A stretch of 36,116 bases of DNA from Candidatus Adlerbacteria bacterium (GTDB taxonomy: Bacteria > Patescibacteriota > Minisyncoccia > Phycocordibacterales > SBAW01). Below, one piece after another: positions 22,606 through 30,002 of the stretch. Positions within the stretch are counted from its first letter, which is position 1; each line of letters starts with the position of its first letter. The stretch is taken from NCBI GenBank assembly GCA_903884345.1, contig CAISEE010000056.1, forward strand, positions 1 to 36,116, written 5' to 3'. A program made the translations under genes and the position numbers. The notes beneath the pieces are model-generated. The model worked only from the letters and a program-made list of their open reading frames with translations, ran no database searches and was not told the origin of the DNA.

Positions 22606-23583
22606 ATGCCTATGGACTCGCTATTTGATCGCCCGCCGCGCTCGGGGTTCGTGCGCGTCGGTGTGATTCTCATCATCATTATCATCCTCGCACTCGCCGC
22701 GTTTTGTGTATGGAAGTATCGCAACTCGGTCTTGCTCGCCCAATTTTTAGGTACCGATAATCATCAGGGGCAGTTGGTGAGCACTGCGACGTACTCGTGC
22801 GATGGCGGCAAAACCATCTCGGCCGCCTACTACGCCGGTGTCACCAAAGCGCCTCAGCCGCAAACGCCCGACGAGTTGCCCACGCCGACCGGCAGCGTCT
22901 CGCTCACGTTAAGCGACGGCCGCAAGATGATTCTGCCCCAGACCGTCTCGGGATCGGGTGCGCGCTACGCCAACGCGGGCGAGTCATTCATCTTTTGGAA
23001 CAAGGGCGAGACCGCCTTCGTCGAGGAGGGTGCCGATCAAACGCAAACGTACACTAACTGCACCACCGGCACGGGTACGCAAGATGGGACGCAGGGTTGG
23101 AGCAGCTACGCGTCATCGACGCTGGGTTTCTCGGTCCGCTACCCGCAGAAGTACGCCGTGGCGCAGTACCTCTACACCAATCTTGGCCCCACGGTACCCG
23201 CGATCCCCGGCGTGAAATTCACCATCCCGCCGACTGAAAGCGCCGGCACCAACCTTGGTGGCGACACGTACGTGGGCGTCGAGCAGATCGCCACATCGAC
23301 CTGCTCGGCCGACCTCTTTCTCGATAATCCGCAAAACATGCGCACCATAACCGACAACGGCGTGACCTACTCGGTTGCCAGCACCAGCGGCGCCGGGGCA
23401 GGGAACTTTTACGAAGAAACGGTCTACGCCATCCCCAACAGTCGCCCGTGCGTCGGTGTGCGCTACTTCGTCCACTCGACCAACATCGGCAACTACACCC
23501 CCGGCACCGTCACCCCATTCGACCACGCCGCGCTCATAATCGAGTTCGACAAAATTCGCCAATCTTTAGTATTGGGGATGTGA
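22606..23583 (+). CDS. Membrane-anchored MliC (lysozyme-inhibitor-like) protein
   Basis: 325 residues. A membrane anchor lies at about 15-36 (VRVGVILIIIIILALAAFCVW). Residues about 62-153 form a MliC domain: ATYSCDGGKTISAAYY, SVSLTLSDGRKMILPQTVSGSGARYANAGESFIFWNKGETAFVEEG and a Cys near NCTT, so the two Cys can pair as in MliC/PliC. Known MliC proteins inhibit C-type lysozyme. Residues 167-325 are a second domain starting YASSTLGFSVRYPQKY, a pattern I know from secreted PsbP-like modules. It would protect the envelope from host or competitor lysozyme. That role is an inference. Confidence 0.8.
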   Translation: MPMDSLFDRPPRSGFVRVGVILIIIIILALAAFCVWKYRNSVLLAQFLGTDNHQGQLVSTATYSCDGGKTISAAYYAGVTKAPQPQTPDELPTPTGSVSLTLSDGRKMILPQTVSGSGARYANAGESFIFWNKGETAFVEEGADQTQTYTNCTTGTGTQDGTQGWSSYASSTLGFSVRYPQKYAVAQYLYTNLGPTVPAIPGVKFTIPPTESAGTNLGGDTYVGVEQIATSTCSADLFLDNPQNMRTITDNGVTYSVASTSGAGAGNFYEETVYAIPNSRPCVGVRYFVHSTNIGNYTPGTVTPFDHAALIIEFDKIRQSLVLGM

Positions 23584-23600
23584 TTATCTGGGTGTAGCCG

Positions 23601-23628
23601 TTGACAAATAGTCAATCAGGTGTACAAT
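23601..23628 (+). promoter_or_regulatory. Promoter of the small cysteine-containing protein gene
   Basis: TTGACA (23601-23606) and TACAAT (23623-23628), spacer 16 nt, with GGTG before the -10. The leader includes GGAGGG at 23641-23646. Confidence 0.8.
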
Positions 23629-23654
23629 AAAGCTCGGAACGGAGGGTACAAGTA

Positions 23655-23921
23655 ATGATGCGAATCTTGGATGTTTTGATTGGGTGCGCCATTATCCTAG
23701 CGCTGGTTGCAATTTGTGAGGCTGTCGGGCGTCTAAGCCCTGAGCAAATTGCTCAGAGGGAGGATGAGCACCGAGTGTGGTGCAACAGTAACTACCACCG
23801 GTACCCCGAATGCCCCAAGTATGGGAAATTCAGAGACCCGTGGGCATCGCACTACAGCAACGATCCGGACCATCTCGCGTGGTGCGGAGCGTTTGGAGGC
23901 GGCGACTGTCCGAACCATTAG
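23655..23921 (+). CDS. Small membrane-anchored or secreted Cys-containing protein
   Basis: 88 residues from ATG 23655 (MMRILDV), with GGAGGG about 8 nt upstream. A hydrophobic segment (LDVLIGCAIILALVAICEAVG, 5-25) is followed by a polar domain with Cys in VWCNSNYHRYPECPKYG, LAWCGAF and GGDCPNH, which could form two disulfides outside the cell. I recognise no family. A small GGTTC/GAACC hairpin follows at 23924-23936. The gap to lexA (215 nt) holds a palindrome at 24002-24038 and possible LexA operators. Confidence 0.6.
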   Translation: MMRILDVLIGCAIILALVAICEAVGRLSPEQIAQREDEHRVWCNSNYHRYPECPKYGKFRDPWASHYSNDPDHLAWCGAFGGGDCPNH

Positions 23922-24001
23922 AGGGTTCGGTGAACCGCAAAAACAAGACTGTGACTTCGTCTGGCAAAGAGCCGACCCGGAGGAACGGTCTTTTTGCTTT
24001 T

Positions 24002-24038
24002 CCAAACTACGGAGGACGGACCTCCGCGTGGAGTTTGG
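24002..24038. repeat. Palindrome, GGAGG-N5-CCTCC family with an extended stem
   Basis: Core arms CGGAGG and CCTCCG flank the centre ACGGA (24010-24026). Outer arms CCAAACT (24002-24008) and AGTTTGG (24032-24038) extend the stem. Confidence 0.75.
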
Positions 24039-24096
24039 TTGTAGACAACTCGCGCGGATTCTTTTCTAAACTGCTGTCCACAGTAATTTGTGTATC

Positions 24097-24130
24097 TTGT
24101 GTATTGCGGACGCGAATGGCGCGGTAATAT
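24097..24130 (+). promoter_or_regulatory. lexA-like promoter region with candidate operators
   Basis: TAATAT (24125-24130) ends 6 nt before ATG 24137, and TTGCGG (24104-24109) is a possible -35. The region repeats TTGTGTAT (about 24088-24104), and ATGTG and CACAT arms flank the start codon. One of these may be the repressor's own operator; neither is a known SOS box. Confidence 0.45.
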
Positions 24131-24136
24131 GTGTAT

Positions 24137-24808
24137 ATGCACATCACACCACTCACGTTCAAGCAAAAGTGCGTTTTAGACATTTTACGAGATTTCGAGA
24201 GGCAGGGGTTGGAGTCGCCGACGCTCAAGCAGTTGCGGCTACGGTTAGCGTGTAAGTCGCTGCGCACGGTGACGCAGTACCTCGACGTGCTGGAGCGCAA
24301 GGGCTACCTCGTTCGGCATCCGGGGATGAAGCGCAACATCGAGTTGCGCAACGTCGACGGGGCGTGGGGCACCGTGAGCATCCCGGTCGTGGCCAATGTG
24401 GGCTGCGACGACTTGAGCCTTTTTGCGCAGCAAAACTATGACGAGTTCATGGAGGTCGACAAGCAAATCGTCGAAGACGCGGGCGGCGACATTGTGGCGG
24501 TGCGTGCCATCGGCGACAGTATGAACGACGCGGGTATTAATACCGGCGACTACGTGCTCATTCGCTTCACCGAGCAGGCCGAGAACGGCGACCGCGTGGC
24601 GGCCATCGTCAACGACATGGTCACGGTCAAGCGCCTCGAGCGTCGCGATGGGATGACCATCCTTTGGCCCGAGTCCAAGGATCCAAAGTTTAAACCCATC
24701 ATTTTGCGCGAGAACTTCAAAATCGCGGGCAAGGTGCTGTGCGTCATTCCTGCGCCGCAGATGGAAGTGACTGAGGTCGTGCCGCTGCAGGAGGAGTCCG
24801 AGTGGTAG
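24137..24808 (+). CDS. lexA: LexA-like repressor/S24 peptidase
   Basis: 223 residues from ATG 24137, because the -10 box is 6 nt away. The N-terminal winged helix (about 1-70) contains LTFKQKCVLDILRDF and SLRTVTQYLDVLERKGYL. The C-terminal S24 domain has Ser128 in AIGDSMNDAGI and Lys165 in MVTVKRL, 37 residues apart as in E. coli LexA (S119, K156). The self-cleavage region reads VVANVGCDD instead of the usual V-AG, so the scissile bond is not Ala-Gly. It should repress DNA-damage genes and cleave itself after RecA activation, or it may belong to an S24 regulator group with other triggers. Confidence 0.8.
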   Translation: MHITPLTFKQKCVLDILRDFERQGLESPTLKQLRLRLACKSLRTVTQYLDVLERKGYLVRHPGMKRNIELRNVDGAWGTVSIPVVANVGCDDLSLFAQQNYDEFMEVDKQIVEDAGGDIVAVRAIGDSMNDAGINTGDYVLIRFTEQAENGDRVAAIVNDMVTVKRLERRDGMTILWPESKDPKFKPIILRENFKIAGKVLCVIPAPQMEVTEVVPLQEESEW

Positions 24809-24823
24809 GCCACGCGGCGATGC

Positions 24824-24829
24824 TACACT
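24824..24829 (+). promoter_or_regulatory. -10 box for a leaderless SanA/DUF218 transcript
   Basis: TACACT ends 6 nt before ATG 24836. Confidence 0.65.
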
Positions 24830-24835
24830 AGACCT

Positions 24836-25546
24836 ATGGCAACCTTTACCAGGATGCGTATCATCGGTTTGTCCTTCCTGCGCGTGGCCGTGCTTCTGGC
24901 GCTGTGGCTGGCCGTGGCGTCGCTCGCGGTCTCACTCTACTTTGTTGCCGTGACCTACCGCAGCATGTACTCCTCGGTCGCGGCCGTGCCCGAGGCGCAG
25001 GTGGCACTTTTGCTGGGTGCGTCAATCAGCGCCGACGGGACGCCTTCGGTGGTGCTGAAAGAGCGCGCCGACAAGGCGATCGACCTCTATCGCGCAGGCA
25101 AGGTCAAAAAGATTCTCGTGTCGGGCGACAACGGGACGCAACAGTACGACGAGGTGTACCCGGTCGGCAAGTACCTGCGCGCGGTCGGCATCCCCGAAAG
25201 CGACATCTTCCTCGACTACGCGGGGTTCGATACCTTCAGCAGCATGTACCGGGCCAAGACGGTTTTCGACGCGCCCTCGATCATCGTGGTCTCGCAGCGA
25301 TTCCACCTGCCGCGCGCGCTCTACATCGCGCACCGCCTGGGGCTTGTGGCGTACGGTATCGATGCGGGCGGCAACGAGCACTACCTCGACAACTTTCTGC
25401 GCGAGATTCCGGCCTCGGTCAAAGCGCTCTTCGACGTCTATGACGGCCGCCTGCCCAAGTACCTGGGCGCGCAGTACCCGGTCTCGGGCGATGGGAGTGA
25501 CACCTGGGTCGGGCCCAAGTTGCAGGGTAACTACTTCAAAATCTGA
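24836..25546 (+). CDS. SanA/YdcF-like DUF218 membrane protein
   Basis: 236 residues. A membrane anchor (about 12-40) is followed by a Rossmann-like DUF218 domain: QVALLLGASISADGTPSVVLKERADKAIDLYRAGKVKKILVSGDNG, then YDEVYPVGKYLRAVGIPESDIFLDYAGFDTFSSMYRAK, then IIVVSQRFHLPRALYIA. These are the conserved blocks of the SanA family (vancomycin sensitivity in E. coli, envelope integrity). The biochemical activity is not known. It starts 27 nt after lexA but with its own -10 box. Confidence 0.85.
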   Translation: MATFTRMRIIGLSFLRVAVLLALWLAVASLAVSLYFVAVTYRSMYSSVAAVPEAQVALLLGASISADGTPSVVLKERADKAIDLYRAGKVKKILVSGDNGTQQYDEVYPVGKYLRAVGIPESDIFLDYAGFDTFSSMYRAKTVFDAPSIIVVSQRFHLPRALYIAHRLGLVAYGIDAGGNEHYLDNFLREIPASVKALFDVYDGRLPKYLGAQYPVSGDGSDTWVGPKLQGNYFKI

Positions 25547-25644
25547 AAATGCATGGTCTCTCGTGTGGATAGCGCTCTCCGCATGGGTGTACTATTAAGA
25601 GGTTCGGGCTTTTTAGTAGTTTCTAAATAAAAATAAGTCTATCT

Positions 25645-25965
25645 ATGTCTTCGGCAGTAAAATGGGTCATCGCCCTGCTCGTCGTCGTGGCAGCCGTCTG
25701 GTTGTTGTGGTACAGCGGGTGGGTCAAGCTTCCCCTTGGGCAATCGACCGACCAGTCAGCGGCGATAAATCAGGCGGCCACGTCGACCGCGAATGCGACG
25801 CCGCAAGCCGCGCCGACAAACGGCATGAGCGCACAAAACGACGCCAGCGACGCGGGGCTCGCACAGGATGCGGCCGCAATCGACGCGCAGGCGCAAGGTC
25901 TCTCGAGCGACGCGTCGAACATCGATGCCAGCCTCAATGACAAGCCTGTGACGCAGGCGTACTAA
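25645..25965 (+). CDS. Small membrane-anchored Ala/Ser/Thr-rich protein
   Basis: 106 residues. The N-terminal segment VKWVIALLVVVAAVWLLWYSGW (5-26) is a membrane anchor. The remaining 80 residues are low-complexity, Ala/Gln/Asp/Ser-rich and likely extracytoplasmic and helical or disordered. I have seen this layout in Parcubacterial gene pairs with the next gene, but know no function. The next gene starts 11 nt after the stop, so both are probably one transcript. A TACTAT box (about 25589-25594) would give a leader of about 45 nt. Confidence 0.6.
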   Translation: MSSAVKWVIALLVVVAAVWLLWYSGWVKLPLGQSTDQSAAINQAATSTANATPQAAPTNGMSAQNDASDAGLAQDAAAIDAQAQGLSSDASNIDASLNDKPVTQAY

Positions 25966-25976
25966 TCACATTGATC

Positions 25977-26828
25977 ATGACTATGAAAACGAACTCATTG
26001 CTTCGATGGAGTATCTCGCTCGCGCTTTTCGGGGGCGCGCTCGTCCCGGCGCTCGCGTCGGCACAGACCGCTTCAACCACGACCGTCGCGCATCCCAAAC
26101 TTGAGGCGCGCATGGCGGCACGCGCACTTGCCACCTCGACCGCGGCCACCAAGGCGATTGCCAATGCGCAGGCCAAAGCCGACCAAGAAATCACGCGCCG
26201 CATCGCGTCGCTCAACGACCTCAATACGCGCGTCCAGGCGATGCAGAAGGTGACCGACGCCTTCAAGCAGAGTCTCAGCACCAATGTGCAGGCGCAGATC
26301 GCGGGACTTACCGCACTTAAAGCCAAGATCGACGCCGACACCGACGTTGCGACGCTTAAGACCGACATCAAGGCGATTGCCGACTCCTACCGCGTCTACC
26401 TGCTCGTGCTCCCGCAGTCGCGCATCGCCGCGGCCGCAGACCGCGTCGTGACGATTGCGGGCATGATGACGACTTTGGGAGCCAAGCTCCAGACCCGCAT
26501 CGCGGCGGCACAGGGGGCGGGCACCGATGTGACTGCGCTCACGGCGGCACTCAACGATGTGACGTCGAAGCTCACCGACGCCGTGGCACAGGCACAAAAG
26601 GCCGTCTCGACGACTGCGCCGCTCACGCCCGACAACGGCGACAAGACCAAAGCCGCAGCCAACACTGCGTCACTCAAAGCGGCGAAGGGTGATATCCAGA
26701 CGGCGACGAAGGATCTTCAGGCCGCACGCAAGGACGTTCAGACCATCCTCGCGGGCCTCAAGAAGCTCCCGAAGGCCACGGGCTCCGCGACCAGCACCGC
26801 TCCGACGAGTGCGCCCGCGTCGCTTTAA
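25977..26828 (+). CDS. Secreted helical coiled-coil protein
   Basis: 283 residues from ATG 25977 (ATG 25983 also possible). A signal peptide ends near LVPALASAQT. The mature protein is Ala/Lys/Thr/Asp-rich with long amphipathic helices (e.g. AIANAQAKADQEITRRIASLNDLNTRVQAMQKV and ATKDLQAARKDVQTILAGLKKL) and a Thr/Ser/Ala-rich C-terminus. No enzyme motif is seen. It may be a structural envelope protein or pilus accessory. It follows the small membrane protein, probably in the same transcript, and ends at a shared terminator. Confidence 0.65.
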   Translation: MTMKTNSLLRWSISLALFGGALVPALASAQTASTTTVAHPKLEARMAARALATSTAATKAIANAQAKADQEITRRIASLNDLNTRVQAMQKVTDAFKQSLSTNVQAQIAGLTALKAKIDADTDVATLKTDIKAIADSYRVYLLVLPQSRIAAAADRVVTIAGMMTTLGAKLQTRIAAAQGAGTDVTALTAALNDVTSKLTDAVAQAQKAVSTTAPLTPDNGDKTKAAANTASLKAAKGDIQTATKDLQAARKDVQTILAGLKKLPKATGSATSTAPTSAPASL

Positions 26829-26846
26829 GAAAAGTTTCGTTACGGT

Positions 26847-26891
26847 AAAAAAATTGCCCGTCCCACAGAGTACGTGGTCGGGCGATTTTTT
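26847..26891. terminator. Bidirectional terminator
   Basis: ATTGCCCG and CGGGCGAT with inner CCAC/GTGG form the stem, with A7 on one side and T6 on the other. It serves the plus-strand gene ending at 26828 and the minus-strand gene ending at 26917. Confidence 0.9.
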
Positions 26892-26916
26892 GTCCCGAGG
26901 TCGAGATTACTCTCCT

Positions 26917-27540
26917 TCACTCCGGGATGACTAGTTTGTAACCGTGAACGCTTCGTACAATCGACGCGTCGGTAGTTTCAAGACGCTCTTTAAGGTTGTG
27001 CAAGCCTACGTCCATCGTGCGCGATAGCATCTCGGGGTGGATATCCGGCCATACCTTTGCCATGATTTGGTTTCGCGATGAGAAGACGTTCTGGTGATGG
27101 AAGAAGAACGCGAACAGATTGGACCTACGTACCTCGCGGGAGCCGATGAGAACTCTGTCGTCGAAGTGTACTTCGAAACTTCGCCGTCGGATGTCGATTT
27201 TGTTCCTGTCTTCCGGGGTCAGATGCAGTGACCTACGGCGTTTATGAGGAGTTGTCAGGACTCTCCACACCGGCAGTACGAGCCCGAATCGGAACAGTTC
27301 CGAGCTTACGTCATGCAAATCTACGGGATGATCCGGGTACATTTCTTTCCACAACACCTCGTCGGGCAAACTTTCTCCCCTCGCATTAAACAGAGTGATA
27401 AATAGGGTGGTCGCGGCGGGAGACAAACGCAAGGACGTGTTGTCGTAGAAAACTTCCTCCAATCCTTTGTAGATTTTGAACCTTCCTTTTGTCCAAAGAT
27501 GCTCGCGCGTAGGAGGAAGCGCGAGTACAGCGCAGTTCAT
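26917..27540 (-). CDS. Dual winged-helix (OmpR-type) regulator, copy A
   Basis: 207 residues from ATG 27540, preceded by GAAGGAG. It has no receiver domain. Two OmpR/PhoB-type winged helices are visible. N-terminal, about 18-90: GRFKIYKGLEEVFYDNTSLRLSPAATTLFITLF through ELFRFG. C-terminal, about 125-207: EVHFDDRVLIGSREVRRSNLFAFFFHH through RTMDVGLHNLKERL, ending VHGYKLVI. It is a paralogue of the adjacent 27775-28404 gene, with the same domain order and related promoters. The longer frame to 27729 runs through its promoter and is rejected. Its DNA target is unknown. It should be a monomeric or pseudo-dimeric DNA binder. Confidence 0.75.
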   Translation of the reverse strand: MNCAVLALPPTREHLWTKGRFKIYKGLEEVFYDNTSLRLSPAATTLFITLFNARGESLPDEVLWKEMYPDHPVDLHDVSSELFRFGLVLPVWRVLTTPHKRRRSLHLTPEDRNKIDIRRRSFEVHFDDRVLIGSREVRRSNLFAFFFHHQNVFSSRNQIMAKVWPDIHPEMLSRTMDVGLHNLKERLETTDASIVRSVHGYKLVIPE

Positions 27541-27578
27541 GTCGAGTACTCCTTCGTCCTGTGTTGTTAAAAAGCTAC

Positions 27579-27595
27579 GTCTGAGTTGTATATAC
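27579..27595. promoter_or_regulatory. Shared promoter element, copy A
   Basis: GTCTGAGTTGTATATAC (plus strand) covers the -10 and the start region of the copy A promoter. It matches the 28441-28457 element at 16 of 17 positions. Confidence 0.7.
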
Positions 27596-27617
27596 GTGAC
27601 GAGACATGCATCGTCAA
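27589..27617 (-). promoter_or_regulatory. Promoter of the copy A regulator
   Basis: On the minus strand, TTGACG (27617-27612) and TATATA (27594-27589), spacer 17 nt. Confidence 0.7.
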
Positions 27618-27716
27618 TGAGTCCTGTGTGGATATCGAGGCGGCGACGAAGGATCGTTGGGCCGCAATGTCGACCGTGATGACTGCGGTGCACTAAATAG
27701 CAATAAATAACGTAGC

Positions 27717-27750
27717 AACGCCCGTCCACAAGATATGTGGGCGGGCGTTT
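27717..27750 (-). terminator. Hairpin terminator of regulator copy B
   Basis: ACGCCCG and CGGGCGT with inner CCACA/TGTGG arms form a strong stem between the two regulator genes. The T-tract is weak (CGTT). Confidence 0.65.
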
Positions 27751-27774
27751 CGTGTGGCGGTGCCGAGTAGGCGT

Positions 27775-28404
27775 TCAGTCCAGCAGGTGCAGTATGTACC
27801 CGTTCTTGTTTGTAATTGTGGCTACCGTGGGTTCGATGCGTTTACGCAGTCGGGTCATGTGTGTTTCCAACGTGTGCGTACGTGCGTTAGGGGAGGTGTG
27901 CGGCCACACCGCCGCCATGATCTCGTGTTTCCTCGACGGCGTATTGCCACGATCGAGGAGGTATGCGAACAGGTGCGCGAGCGCAAGCTCGGTTGGGCTG
28001 ATGAGCGGCACATCGTCGCAGTGCACCTCGCCGCTCAATCGACGGATCTCGATGTTCTCCCTGTCTCCGGGGCTAAGCTGCAGCGAACGGCTGCCTAGGC
28101 AACCATCGTTCAGGCCGGCCCACGGCGGCAGCATCTTCTTGAGTCGGTGCAGTTCTGTGGCGAGGCGGTGCCTCTTTACGGGGCGACCCGGGTACGCTGC
28201 AAGCCACAGTGCCTCGTGGGGAAGGTTCTTCCCGTCGGCTTCAAACAGGATCGCAAAGAACGCAGCTTGGGTCCGTGGCATGCGCACGTATGTGCCGGCA
28301 AAATAGATTTCCACAGGCCCTTCGTAGATCTTGAATCTACCTCTCTGTACCATCTGTACCATCGGCTGGCGCAAGATTGGCGATTCAAGAACGGTGCAGT
28401 CCAT
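27775..28404 (-). CDS. Dual winged-helix (OmpR-type) regulator, copy B
   Basis: 209 residues from ATG 28404, preceded by GAAGGAG. Same architecture as copy A: no receiver, a first winged helix at about 20-95 (GRFKIYEGPVEIYFAGTYVRMPRTQAAFFAILFEADG, then RHRLATELHRLKKML) and a second at about 130-209 (EVHCDDVPLISPTELALAHLFAYLLDRG, HTLETHMTRLRKRI, ending NKNGYILHLL, the usual wing). The second domain is closer to textbook OmpR-type than the first. The pair most likely arose by tandem duplication and share a promoter element, so they may regulate each other or the efflux operon next door (stop at 28493). Confidence 0.75.
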   Translation of the reverse strand: MDCTVLESPILRQPMVQMVQRGRFKIYEGPVEIYFAGTYVRMPRTQAAFFAILFEADGKNLPHEALWLAAYPGRPVKRHRLATELHRLKKMLPPWAGLNDGCLGSRSLQLSPGDRENIEIRRLSGEVHCDDVPLISPTELALAHLFAYLLDRGNTPSRKHEIMAAVWPHTSPNARTHTLETHMTRLRKRIEPTVATITNKNGYILHLLD

Positions 28405-28440
28405 GTCGATACTCCTTCATGTTGGTGTCAAAACGCGGCA

Positions 28441-28459
28441 GTCTGAGCTGTATATACAG
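28441..28459. promoter_or_regulatory. Shared promoter element, copy B, with a 12-bp palindrome
   Basis: The plus strand reads GTCTGAGCTGTATATACAG. The 12-bp palindrome CTGTATATACAG spans 28448-28459 and covers the -10 box. Copy A keeps GTATATAC. Confidence 0.7.
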
Positions 28460-28479
28460 GCAAATCACACGCACGTCAA
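28451..28479 (-). promoter_or_regulatory. Promoter of the copy B regulator
   Basis: On the minus strand, TTGACG (28479-28474) and TATATA (28456-28451), spacer 17 nt, the same geometry as copy A. Confidence 0.7.
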
Positions 28480-28492
28480 CGGTTCGGCACCG

Positions 28493-29986
28493 TTATGCCT
28501 CGACGATGATGGGTTGCTCGAGTTTGCGCTCAGGGACTTTGAGCCAGAGTGCCGCCACGCCACCCAGCGCTACCAGCACCGAGGCGACGATGAAGATCGA
28601 GACGTACGCGTCGATTTGGGCTTTCAGTTCGATGAGTGCCACGAACTCCATGTAGGCCTGCCTCGTAGCGCCGTGGTAGACGCTGTTTTGGGTGATCGAG
28701 AGGACGTTGCTTTCGGTGAAATTCTTCAGCAAGGTGCCAAAGAGTGCGATGCCGAAGGCGCCGGCGATGTTGCGGGCCAGGGCCAAGATAGACGAGGCGA
28801 TGCCGATCTCTTTGGGTGGGACGGCGCCCGCGATCGCGTTGGTGCGCTGCGCCATGCCAAAGCCCAGGCCGAAGGCCATGACGAAGAGCGGGAACATGAT
28901 GTCGACGGGTGACGAGCGCACGTCGAGGAAGGAAAAGAGAAAGAGCCCGAGCGCGGCGACGAAGGTCGAGGCGGCGATGACGTAGCGCGTCTGTACTTTG
29001 CCGGTCAGTGCACCGCCGATCGGTGCGGCCAAGAGCATGCCGAAGGCCATCGGCATGAAGAGGTAGCCCGACTGCGTCGCGTCGTAGCCGAGGAAGGTCT
29101 GCGCGAAGACGGGGATCAAAAAGACGCTGCCCATCATGCCCATGAAGACGACGAAATTGTTGGCGAGCGTGTTGACGAAGACGGGATTTTTGAAGAATTT
29201 GAGGTCGACGATCGGCTCTTTGTGATGCTGCTCGATGTTGTAGAAGATGGTGCCGAAGACCAAGACCGCGAGGTAGCACAGGCTGCTCTCAAGCGATGTC
29301 CAGCCCCAGGTCGAGCCTTGGTCGAGTACTAGGACGAGGGCCGAGAGTGCGCCACCGAGGATGATGGCGCCCCACCAGTCGAAGCGGCGGTTGGGGTCGT
29401 ACGCAATTTTAGACTCCGACACGTATGCGAGCGCCAAGAGGAGCCCCACGATGCCGACGGGGATGTTCACCAGAAAGACCGATCGCCAACCGAAGTTATC
29501 AATCAGCGGGCCGCCGATGAGCGGGCCAAACACGGCAGCCGCCGCGAACGACGACGACCAGATGCCGAGCGCCTGTGCCCGTTCGCGCCCCTCGGCAAAG
29601 GTCACCGCGATGATGGCCATCGCGGTCGGGTAGTCGGCCGAGCCCGCAATTGCCTGAATGATGCGAAAGACGATCATGCTGTCGAGGTTCCACGCGAAGC
29701 CCGCCATGGCCGAGCCCAGGATGAAGACGCTGAAGCCGATGATGTAGACCTTCTTGCGGCCGATGGTGTCGCCGAGTTTGCCCCATACCGGCACGAAGAC
29801 CGCGTTGGCGAGGATATAGGCGGTCGCGATCCACCCGGCCGCCGAGACGGTGATCGAGAAATCGTTGATGATCTTGGGCAGCGCCAGGTTGACGATGGTC
29901 TGGTCGAGTCGCCCAAGGAAGGTGCCCACGATGACCGTGAAGAGCACCATCCAGCGGAGTGGATTTTTTTCTTTGGTCGGTTGCAT
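28493..29986 (-). CDS. MFS drug efflux transporter, DHA2 (EmrB/QacA) family
   Basis: 497 residues from ATG 29986, with about 14 membrane segments. Signatures are GRLDQTIVNLALP in the first segment (DHA2 motif D1), motif A GKLGDTIGRKKVY, motif C-like FGPLIGGPLIDNFGWRSVF and GYLFMPMAFGMLLAAPIGG. It exports drugs or other amphiphiles using the proton gradient. It is the last gene of an operon led by a MarR regulator with two membrane-fusion-type adaptor proteins upstream. It starts 16 nt after the short adaptor stop, and there is no Shine-Dalgarno. Confidence 0.92.
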   Translation of the reverse strand: MQPTKEKNPLRWMVLFTVIVGTFLGRLDQTIVNLALPKIINDFSITVSAAGWIATAYILANAVFVPVWGKLGDTIGRKKVYIIGFSVFILGSAMAGFAWNLDSMIVFRIIQAIAGSADYPTAMAIIAVTFAEGRERAQALGIWSSSFAAAAVFGPLIGGPLIDNFGWRSVFLVNIPVGIVGLLLALAYVSESKIAYDPNRRFDWWGAIILGGALSALVLVLDQGSTWGWTSLESSLCYLAVLVFGTIFYNIEQHHKEPIVDLKFFKNPVFVNTLANNFVVFMGMMGSVFLIPVFAQTFLGYDATQSGYLFMPMAFGMLLAAPIGGALTGKVQTRYVIAASTFVAALGLFLFSFLDVRSSPVDIMFPLFVMAFGLGFGMAQRTNAIAGAVPPKEIGIASSILALARNIAGAFGIALFGTLLKNFTESNVLSITQNSVYHGATRQAYMEFVALIELKAQIDAYVSIFIVASVLVALGGVAALWLKVPERKLEQPIIVEA

Positions 29987-30002
29987 GGGGCGGGAGGGGA
30001 GG

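Noticed and set aside
27541-27729. Longer start for regulator copy A at 27729
   Set aside because: It would read through the TTGACG/TATATA promoter and the Shine-Dalgarno that clearly serve ATG 27540.
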